A stretch of 49,335 bases of DNA from positions 1 through 49,335 of IMG/VR virus record IMGVR_UViG_3300023301_000017. One strand, written 5' to 3'. Below are positions 22,784-30,218 of the stretch, piece by piece. The notes beneath the pieces were generated by a model. It searched no databases, was not told the DNA's origin, and worked only from the letters and a program-made list of their open reading frames with translations. Each line of letters starts with the position of its first letter. Within the stretch, counting starts at the first letter, position 1. Both the position numbers and the translations under genes were made by a program. This stretch comes from a virus.

Positions 22784-23415
22784 AAATTTAACTCCTTATG
22801 GGCCTGAAAGTTGAGGTATATGTCACCTTCTTTACTCTCCATAATCCATTTAAGCAAAGTATTAGGAGTGACTCTACCGTATTCAGGTGAGAAAGCAAAA
22901 CGTGCAGCAACACCCGCAAATTGGAGCTGCATTTTCGTATACAACATGCCCAGAAACTCCTGGTAGCTGCCAACAACTATCTTGATAAAGTCTGTGGTGC
23001 GCAGGTGCATGTTAATAATACGTGATTTGGAAACAGGAAGACGCGGTTTGATATCTACCACCCAATGAATATTACCGTAATCTTTGGCATCAAAATCATG
23101 CAGGCCATTAGTTTCTACTGTGACGTTATATTTTTGAGTGGCAAGAAGACCAAGCAACACACACAATGATCTTGCCTGCTCTAATGGTTCCCCGCCTGTG
23201 ATTGTAATGTTTTTACTTGGGCGGCTAATTACTTCCCGCAAGACATCATCTGCTGACATATCTTTGCCAGATGATGGATCTTCCGCATATTTTGTGTCAC
23301 ACCAAAGGCACCCAGCAGAGCAACCCGCAAATCGGATGAATGTGCATGGTGAGCCTATGCCCAAAGGGCCTACCTCACCATTCACAGAACTAAAAATGCT
23401 GTACACTTTCATCAT
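22768..23415 (-). CDS. queE: 7-carboxy-7-deazaguanine synthase
   Basis: About 215 aa. Radical SAM enzyme turning 6-carboxytetrahydropterin into 7-carboxy-7-deazaguanine. The motif C-S-A-G-C-L-W-C-D-T is C-x3-C-x2-C; I-F-S-S-V-N-G-E at the start and T-G-G-E-P are QueE-like. The start overlaps the queD stop; ATG 23415 and 23412 are equally possible. Works with FolE and QueD. Confidence 0.88.
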   Translation of the reverse strand: MMKVYSIFSSVNGEVGPLGIGSPCTFIRFAGCSAGCLWCDTKYAEDPSSGKDMSADDVLREVISRPSKNITITGGEPLEQARSLCVLLGLLATQKYNVTVETNGLHDFDAKDYGNIHWVVDIKPRLPVSKSRIINMHLRTTDFIKIVVGSYQEFLGMLYTKMQLQFAGVAARFAFSPEYGRVTPNTLLKWIMESKEGDIYLNFQAHKELNLSEPD

Positions 23416-23762
23416 TTGCACCATTCGGCATACGAGGTAGGTGTTTCGTACAGGCGAATTCGGTATAATGAAAGACCAAAAATGCTATACAGATCGTTTT
23501 GCATTACTATAACCATGTTCTCGGCAGTTGGATTATCAAAAACGCCGTTTAGGTGTTTGTGGTCATACTTGTCCACAATATGCTCTTTCATGGCTTTTTT
23601 CAAATCAACAAAATCCACGATCATCCCTGTTGTGTCATCGATGTTACCTGCAAGTGTGACTCTGACAGTCCACCTATGTCCATGAAGATTATGACAAGCA
23701 CCTTCATAATAAGGTAGGGAATGTGCTGCATCGAATGTACATTCTTTGGTGACTGATAGCAT
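23412..23762 (-). CDS. queD: 6-carboxytetrahydropterin synthase
   Basis: 116 aa, canonical QueD. Zinc histidines H14, H27, H29 (F-D-A-A-H, N-L-H-G-H), catalytic C23 (E-G-A-C-H), V-D-F-V-D-L-K, D-H-K-H-L-N, P-T-A-E-N and C-terminal E-T-P. AAGGAG precedes ATG 23762. Second enzyme of 7-deazaguanine synthesis. Confidence 0.92.
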   Translation of the reverse strand: MLSVTKECTFDAAHSLPYYEGACHNLHGHRWTVRVTLAGNIDDTTGMIVDFVDLKKAMKEHIVDKYDHKHLNGVFDNPTAENMVIVMQNDLYSIFGLSLYRIRLYETPTSYAEWCK

Positions 23763-23773
23763 GGTGTTTCTCC

Positions 23774-23962
23774 TTATAATGTGATTTCTATTTGGACATT
23801 GTGAACATCCATTTTCGGACCACTTCCTATTTGCATGGTGGAGTGTGTGACCAGATTGATATGGGTGACATTGACACCAGTGGCCCCTTTAAAATCACTC
23901 AGCATCCTGGTGAACTCTTCTTCGAGCTGCTTTTTCTTCATCCTGACTTCCTCAATTTGCAT
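23774..23962 (-). CDS. small hypothetical protein, 62 aa
   Basis: Chosen start MQIEEVRMKK at 23962 follows GGGAGG. A Lys/Glu-rich helix then beta-like T-H-I-N-L-V-T-H-S. Overlaps the end of the Cys mini-gene by 11 bp. Not recognised. Confidence 0.55.
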   Translation of the reverse strand: MQIEEVRMKKKQLEEEFTRMLSDFKGATGVNVTHINLVTHSTMQIGSGPKMDVHNVQIEITL

Positions 23963-24056
23963 CTTTGATATGCCTCCCGCACCGTGTGCACCGGTACGCA
24001 GTATAAGGGTAGTGAATTCCACAACACACCCAATAAGCCTCACACGAGTTATTCAT
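23952..24056 (-). CDS. zinc-finger mini-protein, 34 aa
   Basis: C-x6-C-C...C-T-R-C-G-R-H: likely a single zinc finger. GGAGGTGAAGCC precedes ATG 24056; overlaps the coiled-coil gene stop (ATGA-type). Confidence 0.55.
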   Translation of the reverse strand: MNNSCEAYWVCCGIHYPYTAYRCTRCGRHIKDAN

Positions 24057-24346
24057 GGCTTCACCTCCAGTGCTTTCTTAGCTATCTTGACGAGGCTTGA
24101 GTGCGACAGAAAATGAGTTATTCCACTGCCAGCAATTCGCTTTAGGACCTCACGATATCGACCACACCTTGCCTTTAGTTCCTCATTCTCAAGTGTGGCG
24201 ATTGTCATCATGTCGTTGGTTTCTGCCTCGGCTTTCTCGACTTTCTCGGCCCTCAGAGTCTGCTCCGCGCAAATCCTCTCAAGTTCTCCCGCGACTCGGG
24301 CTATTTCTGCCGTGAGTATTTCAACGTCATTTTGCCACTGTGTCAT
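24053..24346 (-). CDS. small coiled-coil protein, 97 aa
   Basis: The first 65 residues form a continuous coiled coil (A-E-I-A-R-V-A-G-E-L-E-R-I). AGGAGG precedes ATG 24346, which overlaps the previous gene by 4 bp. Function unknown; the neighbour at 24343 is a similar coil. Confidence 0.6.
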   Translation of the reverse strand: MTQWQNDVEILTAEIARVAGELERICAEQTLRAEKVEKAEAETNDMMTIATLENEELKARCGRYREVLKRIAGSGITHFLSHSSLVKIAKKALEVKP

Positions 24347-24822
24347 ACATCCTCCTCTATATTTTTAATCTGCTCCTCAAATTCTCTCAGCCTCTCCACC
24401 TCTTTATTGAGGGCGGCGTTCTCCAATCTTGATTCAATCGCTATTCCCCACCATTCATCGGTAGCGGTTCGGTGGGTGCATACCTCTGCCTCAAGAGCCG
24501 CAACCTTAGCAACATTAGCATTGTTTTTTAAAGCCTCATTGAAGAGTTTCTTCCTCATCTTTTGCACCTCTGCCTCAAGCCTGCAAATTTCCAGCTTGCA
24601 ATCCTCTTGTTCTTTTGGAAGCCAAAGTCCCGCAATCACATTCTTATCATGATCACGCTCTTCGTGGAGGGACTTGATAATTTCTTCATATTGGTAAGGC
24701 AGTTTGGTTTCACTCATAGCCTCTTTCTTCTTGGGTATATCCTCCCCCTTAAATAAGTTTGGGTGACACTTATGGCAGATACATCCATGGAAGTTGATAA
24801 AGTGTTCGGAACAGAAGCCCAT
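24343..24822 (-). CDS. coiled-coil protein, 159 aa, probably the 3' part of a split gene
   Basis: From ATG 24822 the first 35 residues contain C-I-C-H-K-C-H-P, then a coiled coil to the end. An alternative start at 24717 (GAGG upstream) would give the coil alone. An 11-bp tandem duplication at its start (24812-24833) separates it from the 31-aa Cys ORF upstream: with one repeat copy both would be one continuous zinc-finger/coiled-coil protein. Confidence 0.55.
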   Translation of the reverse strand: MGFCSEHFINFHGCICHKCHPNLFKGEDIPKKKEAMSETKLPYQYEEIIKSLHEERDHDKNVIAGLWLPKEQEDCKLEICRLEAEVQKMRKKLFNEALKNNANVAKVAALEAEVCTHRTATDEWWGIAIESRLENAALNKEVERLREFEEQIKNIEEDV

Positions 24823-24833
24823 CAGAAGCCCAT
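24812..24833. repeat. 11-bp perfect tandem duplication at a gene boundary
   Basis: CAGAAGCCCAT occurs twice head to tail. The second copy shifts the frame and creates the TGA/ATG overlap between the ORFs at 24822-24917 and 24343-24822. Confidence 0.85.
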
Positions 24834-24917
24834 TTTCCTTAACTTACTACACCGACCAGTTTCTGACACTTCATCATACCAACAAATCCCACAGAACTCT
24901 GCTAAATCTTTATTCAT
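24822..24917 (-). CDS. short Cys ORF, 31 aa, probably the 5' part of a split gene
   Basis: ATG 24917 follows GGAGGCGAAGCA. C-G-I-C-W and a later Cys form half of a zinc site whose other half appears in the next ORF. See the tandem duplication at 24812-24833. Confidence 0.5.
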   Translation of the reverse strand: MNKDLAEFCGICWYDEVSETGRCSKLRKMGF

Positions 24918-24928
24918 TGCTTCGCCTC

Positions 24929-25221
24929 CTATAATGGCAGTAATTTATAGCCACAGGTAGAATTAAAATCTGGATTCCAATAGTCACCCTCGGCATCACA
25001 ACCATTTTCATCGAGATCTTTCTCAGGCGGCCGCTTTTTTACGTCGACCCGGGTAGCTGCGCTGGTTACTACTCCAACGCAAACCTGACCAACATTTTCA
25101 TGCCAATCGTTTTCATTGAGGTAAAGCTCGATCTCTTTCGCAGCCTTTTTATCGCGCTCTTCTTCTGAGGAAAAAAGCCCAAAACCATCACCATCTGGAT
25201 CATACAAAAATACTTTTTCAT
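24929..25221 (-). CDS. hypothetical acidic protein with apparent frameshift at codon 3
   Basis: The open frame starts (Y-D-P-D-G-D-G-F-G-L) without its own ribosome site. A good site (AGAGGTGAATCC) and an ATG at 25221 lie just upstream but one base out of frame; an AAAAA run right after the ATG would give M-K-K-V-F-L-Y-D-P if it had six As. So this is a genuine frameshift, slippage at the A-run, or a homopolymer sequencing error. The remaining 90 residues read as a normal acidic protein ending G-Y-K-L-L-P-L. Confidence 0.5.
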
Positions 25222-25604
25222 GGATTCACCTCTTTGATAAACTCGTAGATAATTTTGGCCTGCTCGGGGAATGGTCGCTCGTGGAACTCACAGCCAGCGA
25301 CACTTGTACTTTCGTCATTTAAGAAACAGTATTCAGAATATTTATACCACCTTTTGAAAGTTTCCCACTTCACTTCTCCCCCCATTGCAGTGTGCAGAAG
25401 GGCATAGCCGGCTGGGGTGGTGAAGTCTGGGTTTGCGCAAGCAAACTTTTTATGCAGTTCGCTATTTGCTATCGAGTCTATAAACTCTTTATGGGCGGGC
25501 GCACTAAATGCATAAGTCCTCCCACAAGAGCAAGACAGGTTACTCTCCGTTTTGATTTCTTTGTGCCACTGAATACTGCAGAATTTCGCTATCTCTTGAT
25601 TCAT
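25218..25604 (-). CDS. phage hypothetical protein, 128 aa
   Basis: Starts M-N-Q-E-I-A-K-F and has one C-S-C-G-R knuckle and the segment N-P-D-F-T-T-P-A-G-Y, similar to a widespread group of small phage proteins of unknown function. GGGAGGATGAC precedes ATG 25604. Its stop overlaps the next gene's ATG. Confidence 0.6.
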   Translation of the reverse strand: MNQEIAKFCSIQWHKEIKTESNLSCSCGRTYAFSAPAHKEFIDSIANSELHKKFACANPDFTTPAGYALLHTAMGGEVKWETFKRWYKYSEYCFLNDESTSVAGCEFHERPFPEQAKIIYEFIKEVNP

Positions 25605-25623
25605 GTCATCCTCCCGATATTCC

Positions 25624-25770
25624 CTACTTGAAAATAACTACGTCTTTGTTTATGCAGGAAGACGCAATATAGACCCCACCGAGAGAAACACACTCTTTTC
25701 TGGCCTCGTTATTAGAGTAAAAAAGAATAGAAAGGACTATTACTATCGCTAATGTTATGGTCATGGTCAT
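25624..25770 (-). CDS. small membrane/secreted protein, 48 aa
   Basis: Hydrophobic N-terminal helix (T-I-T-L-A-I-V-I-V-L-S-I-L-F-Y) followed by a short domain with two Cys, possibly a periplasmic disulphide. GGAGAAGCC precedes ATG 25770. Confidence 0.55.
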   Translation of the reverse strand: MTMTITLAIVIVLSILFYSNNEARKECVSLGGVYIASSCINKDVVIFK

Positions 25771-25877
25771 GGCTTCTCCTTTTAATTTAATTGTCCTGGT
25801 GCCGTGTGCTTGTTTGCATTCAATCCCAAAATAGGTTTAAATCGCGGCATGTCACCCAATGTGACCCAGGACAAACT

Positions 25878-27392
25878 TTAATTATGTTTGCTACTCCAGG
25901 AGTCGAGATGTGATTGGCCCAGAGCCAGAGCTTGTAAGATATACACAAATTCGTTTTCGTGGAACTCTGCATGACGATCAGCAAGCATACCTAATCTGAT
26001 AACGCCCATCTTTTTCTCGTCAGCAGATTGGTTAATTGCTACCATCTTGTCAACATGTCCCAAAATACCAATCCATTCTGCCAAGTCAGTCTGATCCATA
26101 TTCTCTTTGTAGAGTGAACCTCTTGTGCCTTGGCTAGCAGAAAAAGTTATTGCACTTCTTTTGGCAGCCATTGATGCCAACGACTTCCATATCTCATCGA
26201 TTCCATGTCGCACTTCGCTTGATGTGCCATCAGGTCTCAAAATCCCTGCATAGTCAACCACAATAAGATCGGGAATGAATCCATCTACTTGTTCTAGTAG
26301 GTCAAGGTCGTGCTCCACATCCTTCACAGACGCAGTAAATCTAGGATAACATTTTACCCTTATATTATCACCACAATATTTTCTGATGGATTTTATCTTC
26401 TTGCCCACATTATAATGGTTGAACTCCTTTTTATTCATCATTTCAAACCATGTGGTCATTACATAATCTTTATCACCAGACAGCTTGCAAGCACAACATG
26501 CCTTGTAAAGACTATCAGGATCAAATTCAGGTATATCGTCTTCCTCAGCATACAATGGTACATAGTTCGTCCTACATGCTTTGGTACATTCATCCATTTG
26601 ATTCAGTACACAATCAAACACTGGCACTTTATTGCTGGTTTCTTTACCATATGCCGATAGCCTTTTGAACAATCGTTCATTGACGTTTTTCTCCTTCATT
26701 TCACAAGATATGAAAACAGCCTTCAATCCTGACAGTGCAGCTTGGACAACTGTTTCCATCAGAAAGTTTGTTTTGCCTCTTTTGAAGGGTGCTAGGTAGG
26801 CAATTAACCATCCTCGCTCTAATGGTCCTAAAAAATCACCCATTGCTCCTGGCATCTTGAGTATACCACCATTAGCCTCATCGAACACGTCATGAACACT
26901 TTCCATCGTCAAGGGATTATTCCATTTGCTGACAACTCTCATGACCTTCTTCATCTGAAATAATTCTTCTTCAGCCTTATCGAGCTTGCCTATTTGAAGG
27001 AATTTTTGTGCTGCTTCCACCCGTATCTCGACTTCGCGTTTTCGGAAATAACCTAGAGTTTGTTCCAGAATGTATTCATCATTCACGCCTTGGTCTTCAA
27101 TAAAACTCTTGCTCAGTTTGGCTAGAAATGTCTTGATGATGCCAGCATCTTCATCATCCAAAGTTGCACATTCCACATCATACATGTCTTGAATAGTTCT
27201 ACCAGGTGCCAGACCATATTGATCATAATATTCCCACACCCAACTCATGACCGTTTTTGCAAAGGAGTTCTTGATATATGCTGGTACATAAAGCGAATAT
27301 ATCTCTTCCAAGTACCTTGTGGATATGATTGAAGCTGTTAGGATGTTGTTTTCGACAGTGGTGTCGATGGATTTTTTGATGAACTTAGCCAT
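25878..27392 (-). CDS. DnaB-like replicative helicase with Cys-rich insertion
   Basis: 504 aa. Unwinds DNA at the fork with the primase at 30219. N-terminal helical domain, then the RecA-like motor: P-loop A-P-F-K-R-G-K-T (201-208; first Gly replaced by Ala), E-M-K after a strand (V-F-I-S-C-E-M-K), Walker B L-I-V-V-D-Y-A, and S-A-S-Q-G-T-R. An insertion around 260-302 carries C261, C269, C273, C299, C300, C302, likely a zinc module. TAGGAG precedes ATG 27392. Confidence 0.85.
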   Translation of the reverse strand: MAKFIKKSIDTTVENNILTASIISTRYLEEIYSLYVPAYIKNSFAKTVMSWVWEYYDQYGLAPGRTIQDMYDVECATLDDEDAGIIKTFLAKLSKSFIEDQGVNDEYILEQTLGYFRKREVEIRVEAAQKFLQIGKLDKAEEELFQMKKVMRVVSKWNNPLTMESVHDVFDEANGGILKMPGAMGDFLGPLERGWLIAYLAPFKRGKTNFLMETVVQAALSGLKAVFISCEMKEKNVNERLFKRLSAYGKETSNKVPVFDCVLNQMDECTKACRTNYVPLYAEEDDIPEFDPDSLYKACCACKLSGDKDYVMTTWFEMMNKKEFNHYNVGKKIKSIRKYCGDNIRVKCYPRFTASVKDVEHDLDLLEQVDGFIPDLIVVDYAGILRPDGTSSEVRHGIDEIWKSLASMAAKRSAITFSASQGTRGSLYKENMDQTDLAEWIGILGHVDKMVAINQSADEKKMGVIRLGMLADRHAEFHENEFVYILQALALGQSHLDSWSSKHN

Positions 27393-27439
27393 TCATTGTC
27401 TCCTATAAAGCATTAGGACATTCTTTTTATTTTACGGAG

Positions 27440-27754
27440 TTAATTGTGACCCTTTAAGCAAAGCATATACCACCTATTACCAAACTCTACAACTGATTTC
27501 TTTTTGAATTCTTCAGTAGACCAGTTTGGTTCTTCGTATGCTTCAATAGCTATAGCTGTCACCGAAGACCTAATATCAGCCATTTCTTTAGTATCCACAT
27601 AGCTCAGTAATTCTGCTATTGGTACACCATTCTGCCTACATTCCATCATTGTGCTTGCCAAATCAGAAACTTCTTTGCAGCTCAATAATTCACCTTCTGC
27701 CATAACTGGAACACTTGTCAGTACCAGCATTGCTACGATAAGTAAAATCCTCAT
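27440..27754 (-). CDS. secreted small protein, 104 aa
   Basis: A clear signal peptide (R-I-L-L-I-V-A-M-L-V-L-T-S-V-P-V-M-A, cleavage likely after A19), then a helical domain with three Cys (S-C-K-E, M-E-C, L-C-L). Probably periplasmic. Function unknown; it is next to a transglycosylase-like gene. GAGG precedes the start. Confidence 0.65.
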   Translation of the reverse strand: MRILLIVAMLVLTSVPVMAEGELLSCKEVSDLASTMMECRQNGVPIAELLSYVDTKEMADIRSSVTAIAIEAYEEPNWSTEEFKKKSVVEFGNRWYMLCLKGHN

Positions 27755-27762
27755 GTTACCTC

Positions 27763-28335
27763 CTATAAGACGTTGGGCACGTTCTTCATTTCATTCATGA
27801 TTGAGGATGCATACTTCCCTTTGCTGCATCCACCATATTTGTTCAGTGCTTTGATTAGGTCTCCTCCTGTCTGCTCAAGGTAGGTGTCAATGATATGCTC
27901 AGCTTGAAGTGCCTGCAAATCAACTTTGTCAGGAACTTCTCCCCACCACTTAGGATTGACTTGCCAAGCACCATGATGCATGTTCTTATAACCACCATTC
28001 CTAACAGTATAATTTCCATCTGATTCAACCACTGACATTGCTAACATTAATTTTGGTCTTTTCGTTTTAAAGATGGCATACGTCATGTCGATTGGTGACC
28101 TACTACCTGATTTTTTAAGGTAATCGATGATTGCTTGCCTTGCTGCTATGGCTTCGTGATCTATACTCAATCGTAGCTTTTCTAGTGTTTGCTGTTGCAT
28201 TGATATAGCTGGAGGACTCTCTACCTTCGCTTCTGACAGACTCCATTGACACATAACGATAGTTGCTATCATTAGCATCAAAAGAATGAAGGCAAGGGCC
28301 TGTGCCTTAAAATACTTCCGATCTTCTTTATTCAT
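27763..28335 (-). CDS. membrane-anchored lytic transglycosylase-like protein
   Basis: 190 aa from ATG 28335 (AAAGGAC upstream). A hydrophobic anchor (about 14-28) is followed by an SLT-like domain: S-V-V-E-S-D-G-N with the probable catalytic Glu, G-A-W-Q-V-N-P-K-W-W-G, and a late A-L-N-K-Y-G-G. Would cut peptidoglycan from the periplasmic side. It is unusual within a replication block. Confidence 0.7.
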   Translation of the reverse strand: MNKEDRKYFKAQALAFILLMLMIATIVMCQWSLSEAKVESPPAISMQQQTLEKLRLSIDHEAIAARQAIIDYLKKSGSRSPIDMTYAIFKTKRPKLMLAMSVVESDGNYTVRNGGYKNMHHGAWQVNPKWWGEVPDKVDLQALQAEHIIDTYLEQTGGDLIKALNKYGGCSKGKYASSIMNEMKNVPNVL

Positions 28336-28619
28336 GTTCTTGTCCTTTGCAAAAATGTAGCAACCTCTAAACACAAGGTGTTTAATTCATTTTTTACAAT
28401 CTGGAGTGATTTTACTTTTGCTTCCTTCATTGTCTTGCAGTTCAGCTGGTAGCACTTCAATCCCAAATTATAGCAGTGCATTACCCATTCACCTTTAAAA
28501 TCAATGTGATTACAGGTTATATAAATTACTAGTTTGGTATTTTGAGTCCTCCAAGCAGTGGGAATTCTATCTGTATCATCACGACGGTATTGTGTAGCAT
28601 CCACCCATAAATTATTCAT
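28332..28619 (-). CDS. hypothetical protein, 95 aa
   Basis: ATG 28619 overlaps the initiator stop (TGATG). Four Cys are scattered (I-T-C-N-H, H-C-Y, K-C-Y-Q-L-N-C), with a beta-rich start (L-V-I-Y-I-T-C-N-H-I-D-F-K-G-E-W). Not recognised. Confidence 0.55.
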   Translation of the reverse strand: MNNLWVDATQYRRDDTDRIPTAWRTQNTKLVIYITCNHIDFKGEWVMHCYNLGLKCYQLNCKTMKEAKVKSLQIVKNELNTLCLEVATFLQRTRT

Positions 28620-30040
28620 CAATCGTTCTCCTCAGCAATTCTTTCTGCTCTTCGCCTCAACATACTTTCTCGGCGATTGTTTTCGGCATTTCTTAAAATA
28701 AGATTGTTCTTTGGATCATCTTTTCTATTTGCCAATATCTGTTGTTTTTTCGACCTATCAATCATGCCCTTAGCAAGCAGATAATCAACCAAAAAAGTAA
28801 TTGCTTTATCAGAACTGAACCAAGTAGGTTTTACCATCGTCACATTATCCTGTGAGAAATGGTATCGTGCATCAATCATCATTGGAGCAAAGAATTTCAC
28901 GTTTCGACTTGCCCTCAGTTTACTTCCCCAAATAATCTTGTTTTTGTGTCTGTCATAAAAGTCTACTACGATTTTAGCAGCCTTGACAAAATATTTATCA
29001 TCGGTGGCATCAGAAATCGTACCTCCCAAAATATCCTCTTGCCTCTTGTTGAATTGCTTGATTAAGGCGGCAGTAACATCTGGATAAGGATCAATTTCAG
29101 ACATACCATTACCGAACTTCTTGGTTAAGTAGGGCAAGCCCATCACACATTCATCGAACCAACTTGTTACATCCATATAGCTCTTGTCTATGCTGCTTCG
29201 GTGTGCCCTTTCCTTATGTTCATCAAACAAGAAGAAGTTAGGCAAGGATGTTTTGTCGTATTTGGGGGAGAGTTTGAATCCTGCATCTGTGAGCATTAAG
29301 CAATAATCATCTATGGCTTGTTTGATGACAGGCTTGCTGTGGGTACGCAAAGCTTTGGCAATACGTTTCTGGCATTCTTTGAATGTTTTGCTTGAGCTAT
29401 CAACCTTGTGTGAGGGCAAACAACCTTTACCACAATAGTATCGAAAGATTTCTGCAATGTTTTCATTTTTAAAGGCTGACTCAACAACCTGATCCTGCAA
29501 GGTTTGTTTTCTTTTGATCAAGACAGGTCGAACAGCAACACTAGGTGCGCCAGCACAAGATGCTTTAGCATCTTCTTTCTTTGTTTTAAGGTCTTCTTTC
29601 TTTGTTCTTATTATAGTAGATGAATCCTTCATCGACTTAATTGATGAGGAATTCATTGACTGTTGGTTTATTGAGGTTTTCTGACATTCAGCCACAAGTC
29701 CTGGTACAAATGATTCTAAAAACCTCAATATATCCATCTTGTAATACGTACTTGATGGGTTACCTATTCTCTTGGAAGAATAAATACCTTTTTCTAATAA
29801 TTCATTCATTGTTTTGCGAGTAACGTTGTGGGGAATAAATAAACGGTCGGTGATTGTTCGATAGTTCAAAGGAAAATAACCATCTATCGTTTTCCCCCTT
29901 TGTGACGCCATATATTCTTGCTCTAATAATTCTGCAACAACACTAGCTTTCATAAGGCTTTTTAAGTTTTTTATAATGGTTTTGTTGATAGAATAAAAAC
30001 CTTCGGAACCCAGTAGTGCTCTAATGGTGCTAATATCCAT
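28619..30040 (-). CDS. replication initiator / replisome-organiser-like protein
   Basis: 473 aa. The N-terminal 110 residues look like a winged-helix replication protein: a helix S-V-V-A-E-L-L-E-Q-E, G-Y-F-P-L-N-Y-R-T-I-T-D-R and R-K-T-M-N-E-L-L-E-K-G-I-Y. A Ser/Lys linker precedes a helical C-terminal domain. Its place between DnaG-type primase and DnaB-type helicase genes supports a loader or origin-binding role. AGGAGAAC precedes ATG 30040; a promoter, palindrome and hairpin lie upstream. Confidence 0.65.
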   Translation of the reverse strand: MDISTIRALLGSEGFYSINKTIIKNLKSLMKASVVAELLEQEYMASQRGKTIDGYFPLNYRTITDRLFIPHNVTRKTMNELLEKGIYSSKRIGNPSSTYYKMDILRFLESFVPGLVAECQKTSINQQSMNSSSIKSMKDSSTIIRTKKEDLKTKKEDAKASCAGAPSVAVRPVLIKRKQTLQDQVVESAFKNENIAEIFRYYCGKGCLPSHKVDSSSKTFKECQKRIAKALRTHSKPVIKQAIDDYCLMLTDAGFKLSPKYDKTSLPNFFLFDEHKERAHRSSIDKSYMDVTSWFDECVMGLPYLTKKFGNGMSEIDPYPDVTAALIKQFNKRQEDILGGTISDATDDKYFVKAAKIVVDFYDRHKNKIIWGSKLRASRNVKFFAPMMIDARYHFSQDNVTMVKPTWFSSDKAITFLVDYLLAKGMIDRSKKQQILANRKDDPKNNLILRNAENNRRESMLRRRAERIAEEND

Positions 30041-30065
30041 GACGTTCTCCTAAACTACTTCCTAA

Positions 30066-30110
30066 GAATAAACGAACGAACCCCCCAAGAGAATGCAGTC
30101 TCTTGAGGGG
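30066..30110 (-). terminator. attenuator-like hairpin in the initiator leader
   Basis: 12-bp stem (minus CCCCTCAAGAGA / TCTCTTGGGGGG, one G-U) with a 6-base loop, followed by TTCGTTCGTTTATTC. It lies downstream of the promoter at 30186 and upstream of ATG 30040, so it would terminate or attenuate the initiator transcript. Short leader ORFs (24 and 34 codons) run through it. Confidence 0.7.
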
Positions 30111-30175
30111 TCCACTGCTGCGTAAACTGCCAGCATTTCAATTCGATAACCTCCTGCATGAAGCATAATTTTTAA

Positions 30176-30187
30176 ATCGAATTCGAT
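30176..30187. promoter_or_regulatory. palindromic operator candidate
   Basis: ATCGAATTCGAT is a 12-bp perfect palindrome overlapping the -10 of the promoter at 30186-30214; a further ATTCGAT half site is at about 30141. Position suggests repressor binding at the transcription start. Confidence 0.5.
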
Positions 30188-30214
30188 CATAATTGATATT
30201 TTTAGGCAATGCAA
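30186..30214 (-). promoter_or_regulatory. sigma70-type promoter for the initiator gene
   Basis: Minus strand TTGCAT (30209-30214), 17 bp, TATGAT (30186-30191). Lies just after the primase stop. Confidence 0.65.
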
Positions 30215-30218
30215 GATA

